From assembly GCA_922989275.2 (NCBI GenBank), contig OV277859.1:90702198-90766197 (forward strand): a stretch of DNA of 64,000 bases, read 5' to 3'. This DNA is from Gari tellinella (lineage: Eukaryota > Mollusca > Bivalvia > Cardiida > Psammobiidae). Below, one piece after another: positions 10,864-22,095 of this stretch. The position numbers and the translations under genes were made by a program. Below the pieces are notes generated by a model, which had not been told where the DNA came from, searched no databases, and saw nothing but the letters and a program-made list of their open reading frames with translations. Positions within the stretch are counted from its first letter, which is position 1; each line of letters opens with the position of its first letter.

Positions 10864-10941
10864 TAAAAGTTGACAATGATTACAAAGTTTCATAATGAAT
10901 GGCTGGTATGTTGCAACCCAATAATTGCAATAGATATTTAA

Positions 10942-11160
10942 CCCTTTACTCAATAGTTTATTTTAAGTATTGAAGACAGATGGTTGCATAAAGCAGGCTG
11001 AAATTAAAGCAGGATTCAGTCTGCTTTACTTCCAGTCTGCTTAAACTATGTACAGTCTGCTTTAGATAAAGGGTTTTTATTGTGCATATTCATGACTGTA
11101 TAAAATTAAACTATATACTTGAGTGAAGGAATAAATTAAATGAGTTAACATGAGTATCAA
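10942..11160. mobile_element. Family A MITE, decayed (copy A4)
   Basis: Starts after TTAA (10938-10941) with CCCTTTACTCAATAG. The central hairpin is partly degraded, and the right end is eroded with only a weak trace near 11145-11165. An older copy. Confidence 0.6.
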
Positions 11161-11280
11161 TTAGGAAAACATGTTTGGCATGCACCACAGGTTTGATTTA
11201 CAATCAGACCTGTATTTAATAGGCAGTCTGTTCCTCTACCTTTGTTGTGGTTCTGGGGCTTTAATATAATTTTTCATAGG

Positions 11281-11335
11281 GAATGTTTTCTGTTTGTTTA
11301 CTGGGAAAGAATAGCGTTTTTTCTCCACTCGGCCC
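11281..11335. mobile_element. Family D right-end fragment
   Basis: Contains TTTACTGGGAAAGAATAGCG followed by TTTTTTCTCCACT, matching the right end of the complete D copies. The rest of the element is gone. Confidence 0.5.
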
Positions 11336-11628
11336 ACTGTAAGAGCTAAAAGGAAGGCGGATTAGTGGTTTTAATCCAAACAGGCTGCTGTGGAACAAAT
11401 GAGATTAGCCAAAATTAAATTCCAGTAATCATCATCATGTCATCTCATCATGCATCCCTCGTCATTTATGGGCGCTTTTCTTGCAGATCCTGGCAAATCT
11501 AACTCTTCATTGGCAGACTCAACAATTTTACCATCCACTCAATAGTTATGATCCACTAAAAGATTGTTTTTCTTTTATTTCCGCACCGGCCACTCATCGA
11601 TTTGCAAAATTTTCCACTCAGGGCTCGA

Positions 11629-11750
11629 TTTCTCACAGGGCCCGACACGATTGCTTTTTGAGAAAAAAATCGTCAGAAGTATATATATACCTTCTGACGA
11701 TTTTTCTCTCTAAAAAAAAGCAATCGTGTCAGGGCCCCTGTGCGAAATAA
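11629..11750. repeat. Palindrome with arms of about 55 bp
   Basis: Arms running from the cacagggcccgacacgattg area to caatcgtgtcagggcccctg flank a short AT loop (tatatata at about 11683). Single copy in the window. It belongs to a group of long isolated palindromes here. Confidence 0.75.
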
Positions 11751-11938
11751 CACGGAAACGCAGTCAAGCATTACACAGCTAAGACCTTAACACAGAATCA
11801 AGTTACTTTACACTGCACTTTGTCTAGAGGTTTCGGATGATGGGGTAGCTTGATCCTCTCTGCATTTTTATTAAAGCCTGTGAAAATGGGTGGTACTATG
11901 GTTTACCCTGCGCTGTCCGACTCCATTACAGGGATACA

Positions 11939-12111
11939 GATAAAGGGAAAACTAAAATCTTTATTTCTGTTTTAAACCCTATGGTGTCACTACTCATTAG
12001 AATCGTCTCGAAGAGACGATTCTAATGAGTAGAACACCATAGGATTTGGTGCTGAAATAAGTGAGAAAATGCTGGATTTGTTCAGGTTACTCCCCCTTAT
12101 CTGGAACCCTG
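11939..12111. mobile_element. Family B MITE (copy B2)
   Basis: Ends are degraded CAGGGATACAGATAAAGGG and CTTATCTGGAACCCTG. The central hairpin around CGTCTCGAAGAGACG is intact. Confidence 0.8.
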
Positions 12112-12414
12112 CCGTGAACTTGTCCTTGTTAGTGCTCTCTAATTTTCATTCATGAACAATTTTAATCTAACACACTACAAATATTCCTGACTACAATAGC
12201 TCGAAAGCATTGACGTTTCAGAAGTTTGCTACTAGTTTTGGCAGAGTTATGCCCCCTTTGTTGTCAAATATGGGCATTTTAAAAAAACACTAGAACTTTT
12301 TATATTTAGGATAAATTTCTCTTAAATTTGATATGGTGATACAGGGAGTGAAGCGACTTTATATATATTACAGGATTTTTGTGTGTCTCAGTATTTTTAG
12401 AGTTATGCCCCTTT

Positions 12415-12640
12415 TTAGCTCACCTGAGCAGCAGAGCCAAAGGCTCAAGGTGAGCTATTGGGATGGCCCTGTGTCCAGCGTGCGTCGTCGTTAACAATTG
12501 CTTCAAATGACATCTCCTCCTATACCGCTTGACAGATGTCAACCAAACTTTACAGAAATGTTCCTTGGGCCAAGCTCTTTCAAATTTGTTCAAAGAATTA
12601 AAAACAATGCAGAACTCTGTTTGCCATGGCAACCAAAGTG
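12415..12640 (+). mobile_element. H element, 5' part (split copy H2a)
   Basis: Begins TTTTTAGCTCACCTGAGCAG with a 5' hairpin whose other arm is CTCAAGGTGAGCTA, then the conserved ACATCTCCTCCT stretch. It is interrupted at 12640 by a minus-strand H element and appears to resume at 14304. Confidence 0.65.
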
Positions 12641-14303
12641 AAACAAGAGCCGCATGCGGCCCTAAATCGCTCACCTGAGGAACTATTGTGTTATACTCGA
12701 TGCATAATGAAGTTTATCATTGCATGTATGTGGACTGTTGCATGAAACTGAAACAACTCGGAATTAGGTTTTCCTGTAGAAGTCTATGTAAAACTGATAA
12801 GCCCTGGGGCGGGTCCATTTTTTACCCTGGGGTCCTGATTTGAACAATATTGGTAGAGGACCATAAGGCAAAGCTAGATGCCAAATATAAAAGGTATGGG
12901 CCTTACGGTTTTAGAGAAGAAGAGTTTTAAAGGTTTTGTTACATAAGTCTTTGTAAAACTTATAAGCCCCGGGGCAGGGCCATTTTTGATCCGGGGGTCA
13001 AGAATTGAACAATCTTGGTAGAGGACCATAAGGCAAAGCTAGATGCCAAATATAAAAGGTCTGGTTCTTAGGGTTTCAGAGAAGAATATTTTTAAAGGTT
13101 TTATTACATAAGTCTATGTAAAACTTATAAGCCCCGGGGCAGGGCCATTTTTGATCCGGGGGTCATGACTTGAACAATCTTGGTAGAGGACCATAAGGCA
13201 AAGCTAGATGCCAAATATAAAAGGTCTGGGTCTTAGGGTTTCAGAGAAAAAGATTTTTAAAGGTTTTATTACATAAGTCTATGTAAAACTTATAAGCCCC
13301 GGGGCAGGGCTATTTTTGATCCGGGGGTCATGAATTGAACAATCTTGGTAGAGGACCATAAGGCAAAGCTAGATGCCAAATATAAAAGGTCTGGGTCTTA
13401 GGGTTTCAGAGAAGAAGAGTTTTAAAGGTTTATTCCTATATAAGTCTATGTAAAACTGATAAGCCCCGGGGTGGGGCCAATTTTGACCCTGGGGTCATGA
13501 TTTGAACACTCTTTGTAGAGGACCATAAGGCAAAGCTAGATGCCAAATATAAAAGGTCTGGGCCTTACGGTTTCAGAGAAGAAGATTTTTAAAGGTTTTC
13601 CTATATAAGTCTTTGTAAAACTGATAAGCCTCTTGGCGGGGCCATTTTGGACCCTGGGGTCATGATTTGAACATTCTTAGTAGAGGTCCATAAGATAAAG
13701 CTACATGCCAAATATAAAAGGTCTAGGCAAAACAGTTTTAGAGAAGATGAGTTTTAAAGGTTTTCCTATGAAAAACTGATAAGCCCCGGGCGGGCCATTT
13801 TTGACCCGGGTTGCTAAAGGTTCACAACATGATGCTACATGTGAAATTTGGTTGTCCTAGGACTTATAGTTATTGACAAGAAGTTTTGACTTTAGTTGTC
13901 AATATTACGTAAATACCGAAAATGACCACGCCCTCTGGCGGCCATGTTTTTGACGGATCAAAATTCTTTGAACAATTTTGAAAGTATATTAATTGAGAAA
14001 CATTTTGGTGAAAACCAAATTGAAAGCGGACCTGTCGTTTTTAAGAAGAAGATTTTTTTAGTTATCGTGCATGGTTGCCATGGCAACAAGACCGATTGCC
14101 CCACCCACTTTTTTTTAACAATTTTTGAAGCTCACAACTACAGTATACATGTTTCTGACCAAGTTTGGTTAAAATTGGGCCATTGGTTTCAGAGAAGAAG
14201 TTATTTGAAACAAATTGTGAACAGACGACACGGACACCGACGTACGACGGACGGCAACCGATCACAATAGCTCACCTTGAGCACTTTGTGCTCAGGTGAG
14301 CTA
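12641..14303 (-). mobile_element. Complete H element nested in H2, alpha core
   Basis: On the minus strand the 5' end is a hairpin at 14269-14302 (AGCTCACC arms, GAGCACTTTGTGCTC middle). The 3' end at 12641-12678 reads CAGGTGAGCGATTTAGGGCC, then the hairpin GCCGCATGCGGC and TCTTGTTT. Between them lies a 165-bp tandem core. No protein is encoded. Overall architecture (subterminal inverted repeats, 3' hairpin, insertion among T residues) matches non-autonomous Helentrons; assignment is inference. Confidence 0.65.
12775..13830 (-). repeat. 165-bp tandem core, about six units
   Basis: The marker tagaggaccataaggcaaag recurs at 12854, 13019, 13184, 13349 and 13516, with a variant at 13681: spacings of 165, 165, 165, 167 and 165. 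Each unit also holds a GCCCCGGGGC-type stretch. Units are highly similar in the middle and diverge at the edges. Confidence 0.9.
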
Positions 14304-14963
14304 AAAATAAGGAAATCTTAAAAAATCTAGTCTGAAACTACAAGGGCCAGAGCTTAGATATTTGGCACAATTAGCATCATATACAGGTCCTCTATCAAGT
14401 TTGTTTAAATTATGCCCCTGAGGTCAAAATTGGCCCTGTCCCAGGGGTACCAGTTTTACATAGAGTTATGTAGTGAAATTTTCAAACGTCTTCTTCTCTG
14501 AAACCAATATGGCCAGAGCTTTGATATTTGGCATGGTGACACTTCTAGATGTCCTATACCAAACTTGTTCAAATGGTTCTGGTCGGTTGCATAACTAGGT
14601 CACAGGAGCTTAGAAATTAGATTTTTTTCAATGAAAACTTAAAAAATCTTCTCGTCTGAAACTACAAGGGCCAGAGCTTAGATATTTGGCACATAGCATC
14701 GCCTACAGGTCCTCTATCAAGTTTGTTCAAATTAAGCCCCTGGGGTCAAAATTGGCCCCGACCCGGGTCACAGTTTTACATAGAGTTATATAGTCTTCTT
14801 TTCTGAAACTAATATGGCCAGAGCTTTTATACTCGGTATGATGACACTTTTAAATATCCTTTACACATCTGTTGCATATCTAGGTCCGTCCTGGACATAA
14901 ATCATTATCTCCATTTTTCAGCTATTCTCAGGTGAGCTAAATATGCCCCATGGGGCTCTTGTT
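14304..14963 (+). mobile_element. H element, 3' part (split copy H2b), delta core
   Basis: Delta-core sequence (GGCCAGAGCTTAGATATTTG and related) runs to CAGGTGAGCTAAATATGCCC, then the hairpin GCCCCATGGGGC and TCTTGTTT. It forms the continuation of 12415-12640. Confidence 0.6.
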
Positions 14964-15159
14964 TAACATTTGGCCTATTGTAATCAAATTTCATATTCAG
15001 CTTTGTCAGTATACATGGAAAATAATTTCCTGTTTTGGTTTCGGGTGAATTATTTTTTTCTGGAGTTATGCCCCTTTAACACATTCAACTATAGCGACAA
15101 GTATAATTGTCATTTATAAACATTGTAACTGAGAGGATGACACTTGCCCCATGCAAACA

Positions 15160-15340
15160 GACTGTAGACCCTGATCAGAGGACTGGCCATATCAGTGTTA
15201 GAGGAGCTAGAAGATGTTTGAAAATTTCACTATATAGATAACTCTATGTAAAATTGTGACCCCCGGGGCGGGGCCAATTTTGTCACCAGGGGCATAATTT
15301 TGAACAAACTTGATAGAGGACTTGTTGATGATGCTATATA
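15160..15340 (-). mobile_element. H element delta-core fragment, part 1
   Basis: Minus-strand delta-core sequence (gacccccggggcggggccaa, then a version of aggacctgtagatgatgct). It breaks at about 15340 and resumes at about 15965 (tgtgccaaatgatctaagctc), so the sequence between was inserted later. Confidence 0.5.
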
Positions 15341-15344
15341 TATC

Positions 15345-15762
15345 CTTGCTTCTTGTCATTTCGCCACTTTCTTGTCAATTCGCCACCTAGCAAAACTTGG
15401 AATTCCGTCACGAGCAGGCTACCGAGGATGTCCGAAAACTACAGAGGATATCCGAAAACTAGGACAGTTTCACTAAGGAAGATTTCAAGCGCCGAAAATG
15501 CGAAAGAAACAGGTAAAATAACAATAATTCATAAAAAGTTTCAAATCAAAGGACATGTTGGTAATTTTAACTCTATATGTCCGTTGTTACTTTTTATTGT
15601 AAAGTTGTAAAAGATATTATTTACTTTTAAAAAATTAAATAATTCAAAATCATTAAACAATGTTCAAATTTCATGAAACAAACTATAACATACTGCCAGA
15701 GCCTACATTGACCTAATTATCGAACGACCAATCAGAGGTGGCGAATTGACAAGAAAGCATCC
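15345..15762. mobile_element. Insertion with inverted ends around GGCGAATTGACAAG
   Basis: CTTGTCAATTCGCCACCT at about 15373-15390 is matched in inverse by AGGTGGCGAATTGACAAG at about 15736-15753. A second copy of the motif (CTTGTCATTTCGCCAC) lies outside on the left. The insert splits an H-element remnant; its exact right limit, between 15762 and 15965, is unclear. A frame at 15353-15610 is not recognised. Confidence 0.45.
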
Positions 15763-15964
15763 CGGTGATCGAGAGCAATGACCTCGTTCAAAAACGGTAC
15801 AGTAATTTACATTTGTGCTTATTTCACAAGTTTTATTTGTATATATTCGTGTTATTGAAAGTTCAGTCCAGAATTAGATCCGTGAAAAAGTAAGAAATGT
15901 TACATCAGAAAGCGCATGCGCGAAACATATAGCTAAGGGTGGCGAAAACACAGGTAAACAGGCT

Positions 15965-16040
15965 ATGTGCCAAATGATCTAAGCTCAGTGGCCCTTGTTA
16001 CTAAGTTTCAGACAAGAAGATTTTTTCAGTTTTCTGACGG
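15965..16040 (-). mobile_element. H element delta-core fragment, part 2
   Basis: Matches the delta-core order after the break at 15340: TGTGCCAAATGATCTAAGCTC, then TTTCAGACAAGAAGATTTTT. Confidence 0.5.
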
Positions 16041-16124
16041 TTCAGATCCATGCATTGGGCAAGGACAGTGACGGTGACTCATCACCAGATGGGGCGGAAA
16101 AACCTGTTTGCCGACAATGCCATT

Positions 16125-16225
16125 ATAATGACCGGGCCCGGGAATCAAACCCAGGACTTCCAGCTAAATGCAAGGCCAGCGTTATATTATTAATAATTAC
16201 CATTGAGCCAAAAGTCCAGACATTT
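16125..16225 (-). pseudogene. tRNA-like segment, possibly SINE-derived
   Basis: Minus strand: an A-box-like TGGCTCAATGGTA and a B-box-like GGTTTGATTCCC, separated by a stretch containing CTTGCAT. The arms do not fold as a tRNA. It may be the head of a tRNA-derived SINE or a pseudogene. Confidence 0.35.
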
Positions 16226-16299
16226 GGCTCGAGGGCCTAACACTGCCCAGTCAGAATGCATATTTTTCTCCCCCTTTGACAATAACATCTCACATTTAC

Positions 16300-16599
16300 C
16301 TTGATATGTTTTGCACCTAATCCAGTGGTCACAATGGTGTTAATCGCCTTGGCCTGTACTAACTGCAGGGGTAATCCACACCGACGGCAAGCCGAGAGTG
16401 AACTTTTCAAAACGCTGAGTTCGGGAACTGGCCTCCCTTCATCCCTACTAAAATACCTGTGGTCATGTTGTATGGTCAAATCATGTCTAGTGGAATACCT
16501 ATGGTCAAGATCATGAAGCGACCTGCTAGATGTGTCATCTGCCACAGGATACAGAACAAAATGCGCTTCTTTTACCAAGCGGTCGGCTTGTTTATTCAT
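16300..16599 (-). CDS. Candidate first exon with a CxxC motif, function unknown
   Basis: A minus-strand open frame starting at ATG 16599 (MNKQADRLVKEAHF). It carries a basic, His-rich stretch, then LSACRRCGLPLQLVQAKAIN and TTGLGAKHIK. A donor-like AAG/GTAAAT sits at 16300/16299, so the exon would be 300 bp. A pattern of two cysteines followed by PL and later GLG is familiar from zinc-ribbon N-termini of repetitive invertebrate proteins, some linked to Mutator-like transposases. That is a weak resemblance from memory. If the donor is ignored, the frame continues to 16237 and adds CYCQRG. No partner exon was identified. Confidence 0.35.
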
Positions 16600-16826
16600 A
16601 TTTCAAACCATAAATTAGGTTTTAGCGATCATCAGCTTTCACAATGATTTAAATTGATCTAGATCTAGATCCACATAACTCAAAATATTAATAAGAATAG
16701 AGCTCAAATGTTTACATTTTGTTTTGAAAGAAATCGTGCGAGTTCAGTTGACCTACTAGGGTTTATACTGGTTTTGGCCAAAGCGTACCATAAGTCCCTG
16801 ATTACACTTAATCCCTGTAACATATA

Positions 16827-17119
16827 GGGAGTGTCCGATTATCAGTTCCAGAACTATTTGGAACGATTCCATGGAATCAGAAAATCGAATAAAAACGGAA
16901 TTTAACCCTTGCAAATATGGTAGTCTGGTTCCATGCTTAGTATAAATTTGCTGTAGAAGCGTTGACAAATTGTGCCGGGAACCATGATGATACGTCACAA
17001 TTCTGCTCACACCACCTCCTTGAACAGAACTGATAGAACAGTTCTGGAATTGAATTCCGGACCATTCGATTTCGATTCCGTCAATCCCGTCAATTCCTGA
17101 CTGATAATCGAACACGCCC
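16827..17119. mobile_element. 293-bp inverted-repeat element
   Basis: The left end GGGAGTGTCCGATTATCAG pairs with CTGATAATCGAACACGCCC on the right (two mismatches in 19). Inside, AGTTCCAGAACT and ACAGTTCTGGAATTG extend the symmetry. No target duplication is clear and no protein is encoded. Single copy in the window. Confidence 0.6.
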
Positions 17120-17274
17120 ATGGATACATTTAAATGTATATGATCAATATAAAAACTACTTCTAGCTGCTTAATAGAATATTTGTACAGGTCGACCCTGA
17201 GTTTCCATTGATTTTAGTGTGAAATAAATGTATTACGATGCAATCTGTAAAGCAGCAAGTTGAAGTAGATTTAA

Positions 17275-17516
17275 CCCTTTACCCCATAAAAGCACTCTTA
17301 AGCGAATATGATTTATTCCTCCGCTGAAGAAAATAGTTCCAATTTAATCAGTCATGAATATATATTAAAGGAAATATTGTGTTACATTAAATAGCACATG
17401 CATATAGCTTAAAGCAGGCTGAAAGTAAAGCAGATGGCGCATTCTGCTTTACTTTCAACCTGCTGTAAGAAGTCAACCTATCTTCAATACTAAGAAACAG
17501 ACAATCAGGTAAAGGG
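17275..17516. mobile_element. Family A TTAA MITE (copy A5)
   Basis: 242 bp between TTAA copies (17271-17274, 17517-17520). Inverted relative to A1. The central hairpin has a shortened loop (GCAGATGGCGCATTCTGC). Confidence 0.85.
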
Positions 17517-17564
17517 TTAAGGTAAAATATTGGCAAGTATGCATATATGAATATATGATCAGAT

Positions 17565-17565
<1 letters not shown>

Positions 17566-17601
<36 letters not shown>
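17566..17601. repeat. Run of 36 cytosines
   Basis: An uninterrupted C homopolymer. A second C-rich stretch lies at 17761-17778. Exact length is uncertain because such runs are prone to sequencing error. Confidence 0.9.
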
Positions 17602-17884
17602 TTAATTTTGCTAATTATAGAAACCAAGCATTTTTTTTTATAATTTTCTGTTTTATTTGAACTAAATAACGCCAGAAAAACGCCTTTCAGACATGTTTTT
17701 AATCAAATTTAAGCTTGCGCACCAAAAAACCCAAACAACATCAAAAGGCAAAAAAATTGAGCCCCCCCCACCCCCCACTAGGCTACGGAGGCCCCCATGT
17801 GTTCCATGTTTATTAAAATAATTTACAATAAATACATGAAATTTATGAAATGGTGAAACAGTTTTACTTTCAAAATACACAAAA

Positions 17885-18320
17885 TAGTTCTATGTTGCCA
17901 TTGAACTACCACCCCATTTTCAGACGCCCTTCAGAACGACACGTCACAGCCACCCCCTTGCACTGCGCCAAATCCACACTCACATCAATGTATATAAATA
18001 CTCCTTCTTCCCCCTTACGGTCGTGCAGTGGAATAGTCTACCACTAGACATCGTCATGCTATCCGACTTGAACCACTTCAAGCCGGCTCTGCAGACGATT
18101 ATCCACACAATGCCCTAGAAACTTACAGCTGTTTTTAACCCGCTTTTAACTTCACTTATTGTCTATAACACTGTCATACTTTATTCTCACTTATTTCCAT
18201 CATTCATCTGTAAATCTATCCTACTTTACTTTTATCCTTTTAACTTGCACAGACGCGCAGCTGCACAAAATCTCCGTGAGGGGGTGTTGCAGTATGAAAA
18301 GAAAGAAAGAAAGAAAGATT
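17885..18320 (+). pseudogene. 3' end of a 5'-truncated LINE (copy L1)
   Basis: In the frame through 17999, the translation reads HPLALRQI, KYSFFPLTVVQWNSLPLDI, then a stop near 18119. This is the conserved C-terminus after the reverse transcriptase of Jockey/CR1-type LINEs. The 3' UTR ends cttgcacagacgcgcagctg ... ggtgttgcag, then a (GAAA)n tail at about 18297-18317. The minus-strand copy at 25762-26545 shares this 3' end. Confidence 0.75.
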
Positions 18321-18593
18321 TGTCTCTAGATAATGTTTATTCATTTTTTACTGAAAACACGGAGCTCCATGCTGAAAACTATAATATTTGACATATTTTA
18401 TGCAAAGATTACTTCTTATTTTAATCAGAATGTTTTATTGCTTACAAATTAAGATCTAGATCTATACAAGAAAATTGTGTCAATATTCAACAATATTAAC
18501 ATTTGGACATGTAGCTAGCCTTTGACATAGGCTAGACCAGGGATAATTTATAACTAGACTTTTCCATATATAGTATCCCTGGCTAGACGAATG

Positions 18594-18790
18594 GATACAT
18601 ACATACATACTTTTTATTCGACATTAAACGTACATAGTCGTCTATAGTATACAATAAATGTACAGAATGGTGGAGCAATATGATACGGTACTCTATGAGG
18701 AGATTGCCAGAGTAGACCAACTGAACTCGCTCATTCAGGAATGAATACTCTCTGTAAAGGAGATTTAAGATGCAGCGACTGCAGCGTAAC
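18594..18790 (-). mobile_element. LINE 3'-end fragment with (ATAC)n tail
   Basis: An (ATAC)n run followed by TTTTTATTCGACATTAAACG and CAGAATGGTGGAGCAATA. The same sequence lies at 47960-48060, also with an ATAC tail. A microsatellite tail next to a conserved end suggests a minus-strand non-LTR element. The upper limit is uncertain. Confidence 0.5.
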
Positions 18791-18949
18791 TCAGGACCTC
18801 ATTCATTTCGATTAAAACAAGAGTAAGTGATAGATCTACGATCGTTTATAGTGGTCAATTAAAGTCGGTGTTGTCATTCATGTTGATTAAACCTTTACAA
18901 TTGGAACAAGAGTCCAAATTCATCCTTGATCCCAGATCGACCGTTTGGA

Positions 18950-19055
18950 GGGAATCCGTGTCGTTTCGGCCCTGTTCGTTTCGGCCCCTTTTTGGGTAAC
19001 GGGTCAAATCGGCCCAAAACCAAATCGGACCGGGTCAAATCGGCCCATTTTTTGC
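18950..19055. repeat. Cluster of GGGTCAAATCGGCCC motifs
   Basis: Several copies of a motif of about 15 bp, including gggtcaaatcggccc twice and accaaatcggacc, within about 100 bp. The complement of the same motif is clustered at 25309-25395. Confidence 0.75.
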
Positions 19056-20709
19056 ATAAGTGTCAAAACAGAATAACTGATTATAGTCCGGCAGAGAAAC
19101 CAGGATTTGGAGGTCCACCTAGAAATTGCGTCCTAAGTTTTTTTCTTGATTGATATTGATAGTTCAAAGCATTGTCATTCAGAATTGGCCGGGTGCCACC
19201 TTGGCACCCTTGAGCATTTTTATATATTTCCGGTTTATCCCACCCACCATTTTTTCTCATTTCCACGATATGGGGCCTTTTATGTTATACCCCGGCGTCG
19301 AATACCGGGTAAATTCCTTGAAAGTTTATGTATTATATCAATGAAACTTAAACCATAGATGTACTATAATGAGAGTAGCATGTTGCATTGCAGTTTGATA
19401 ACCTTGACCTTTGCCCTTGACCTCTGTGACATTTGTAAATTGATTTGCGCTTAATAGGTCAATTTTGGACTACGTACATCAATTACGGTCAATAACTTCA
19501 CGTATATGTGCATTTAATCGAGTAAAACTAGTTACAATAGTAAGTTACTAACATTAACCTTTAACCTTGACCTCTCTGCCTTAGACAATTTTTTCTGTTT
19601 AGGTCACTGTTGGACTAAGTACCAGCAGCTAGGGTCGCGCAACTTAACATGCTTTGGTGCGTCAAAAAATTTCTTTTTTTAGCATATAGGCTCAGTTGCA
19701 TACACTTGCTCATCGGCTTAGTTACTGATGATGGTAGTTGGATGACAGACAGTGGCTTAGCCTATATATCTGCTGATTCCTTGAAAGAGTGTAGTGTATA
19801 GTGAAATGCTGCCTTAAAGTACCGATTCAGGTCATGTTAACTAACTATGGCAGATGTGGCATGGCTTACCTGATAGAAATGGAGGCTCTCCAGAGAGCAG
19901 TGCTCAGAATATATTTTTAAAACTAGTATTTGATGAGGCATGGACGAGGTATATGAAACGGCATGTCATATGTTCATTGAAATTCCCTTTATGTGCCACG
20001 GGCATGTGGTCGATTGCATCGTTAAGATTTACTATAAAGCAGAAATACTCTTAGGCTTTAGACATTCACATGTACAATCAGCTGCAAGCAAACTTGAATT
20101 TCATGTTGGCTCACAGGAGTGATCCTGAAACTGACATTTAGGGTCACAAGGAAGACGGAAAATAGAAAGCAACGCAAAGGACATGGAAGGCACGGTAAGA
20201 CAAGAGGACCATGGTGACCATAAAATCTCTCACCTGAATTAATTGAATCTAGTAGTTTTATCATTTAGTTTCATCAACAATCAAAATCATCCTGAAACTT
20301 AAAGCCTTACCTAACATGTGAACATTTGGAAAAAATATATTCAAATTTGAAAACATTGTTAAAGTCTTGCCTTTTGGAGCCTATCTGAGTGCATCAAGGA
20401 CGGATAACTCTTGACAAAGGGGTTATACTGAACCCAAACTTCAAATAATGGAAGAACTTACAGTAATATTCCACTGTGGGCATGTCAGTTTAAAGTGCAT
20501 TTAAAAACTGCAGTTGCTAGAGTGTATAAATTGATAAAGATGGCGTCTTCAATATTGTTACTGAAGAAATGGAATCAGATGATGTTCATAACACCTTGAT
20601 ACCAGGCGAGAGACAGCTAATATAATTGGAAGAACATGATTCCAAAGAACAAATCTCCATGACCAAAATAATGTGACGGATGGTTAAATAATATGAAATC
20701 TACTCAATA
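19056..20709. other. Intergenic with repeat fragments
   Basis: Fragments at about 19330-19620 (gaccttgacctctgtgac and similar) resemble H-type repeat cores. A short plus frame at 19940-20122 is not recognised. No complete element or gene was found. Confidence 0.5.
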
Positions 20710-21115
20710 GTCATGGAAAGTCTTCAAGCTAGCAGCCATAAGGTTGATATCGGAGATGTTCTGTCACATGAATGGACACCTTTTCCAAACGCACTGTTTG
20801 GTGATCATAATGATATGACAGTAACGACAAATGGTAAAGCAATTCACAAAACCAATTCCAGATAGGAGTTTCTGACACAAAAATGGGACCAGTAGACAGT
20901 CACCATAGACAGATCGATATTGTTATTATTGGTTATGACAAACCCCACAAAAGGCTTTGTCCAGAACTACATCGCCAACAGGAGAACAACAATATCCACC
21001 AATATATACAGCACCGACATGTCTCTAAGTGTACGAGAACAACATGTTAAAATCGATTACTATCAGTTGCATGCTAACAGCACATTACTAAAATACAGAG
21101 TATCTTGTTGTCACT
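20710..21115 (+). pseudogene. Decayed coding fragment, unknown repetitive family
   Basis: The plus-strand frame from 20713 gives a stretch containing GDVLSHEWTPFPNALFGDHN, followed by stops and frame changes. Another piece in this area reads IDIVIIGYDKPHKRLCPE. The H-E-x-x-P-F-P-x-x-L pattern resembles repetitive ORFan proteins of invertebrate genomes, by memory only. No function is proposed. Confidence 0.3.
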
Positions 21116-21675
21116 GAAAAAAGCAGTTAATAAAGCTGATAATCTCTTACATTCTAGATGCTGAGACTTTTCAGATTGAGCACACTCAAATTAACAAGCT
21201 AATTATAATAGGTAAAAATGAAAAACAAGCTAAATCTAGCCGAGGTATTATGTCAGAAAGAAAACATTTATAAACAACAGATTAAGAGGTGCATGTAGAC
21301 AATATTATTGTAGTAGGTATTCTTATGCACAATAAATTATTCGAATCCTAAGCTGTCAGTCATATTATAAAACACGAAGGGCGAATAAAATGTTAATCAA
21401 TTCTATTATTGATATTATATTGCATTGGACAAATATATGGACACCATTGAGGACATTCTTCCTGCACATGGTCCGACTGTGTGTTTTCACTTATCGGTTG
21501 ACTTTATTTTCTATTGAAACTTACATTTCACAAGCTTTAGTATTTCCTCGAGTTCATATCTGACACACGCATTCAAGTATAGACCACACAACTTAGCGAC
21601 GAAATATCAGCAACACTTTACTGCCTAGATTTAGGCATTTATGAGAAGGAAACAATCTACCTGATCTTGACCCAG
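21116..21675. other. Intergenic, nothing recognised
   Basis: AT-rich; no gene, hairpin or repeat family identified apart from the H remnant that begins near its right edge. Confidence 0.5.
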
Positions 21676-22095
21676 TAGGGTGATTATGGTTGGAATTGGA
21701 CAAATAGATCAAGAGATATCTACCTTTGAATTGCTGAAAATGCCATATTTTACAGCATTTACACTCTTGCAACTACAGTTTTCAATGGATTTTGATTATA
21801 CTTGTACACAAAGGATGTAGCTATACGTTCTGGAAGGAGTGCAATTATTGTTGAAATGTAATCATTGTGGCAACAGTTACCTGCCCTTGATATACTTTGA
21901 AATGCTAGAAAAAGGCTTCATTTCAGTATTATTTAGGCACTAGTTATCTGCCTTTGGTGTACTCTACTATATACTACAATAGGTCGACAAACTTGAATGG
22001 ATTTAGAATAAAACGGGTGAAATTCAAAGGTAAGGCTATCAGGCTTCATTACAAATGGTGAGCGATATCAGGGCCTTCAGGCCCTCTTGTATATT
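21676..22095 (+). mobile_element. H element 3' part, beta core
   Basis: Closely matches 23128-23547, the 3' part of the complete copy: one beta unit, a shared 3' domain, then GGTGAGCGATATCAGGGCCT, a GGGCCTTCAGGCCC hairpin and TCTTGT. The 5' part is missing. Confidence 0.75.

Noticed and set aside
12775..13830. CRISPR-like periodic repeat
   Set aside because: Units are 165 bp, directly contiguous and without unique spacers, in a eukaryotic H element.
17850..18047. Plus-strand 65-codon frame
   Set aside because: Out of frame with the LINE C-terminus (KYSFFPLTVVQWNSLP), which explains the sequence.
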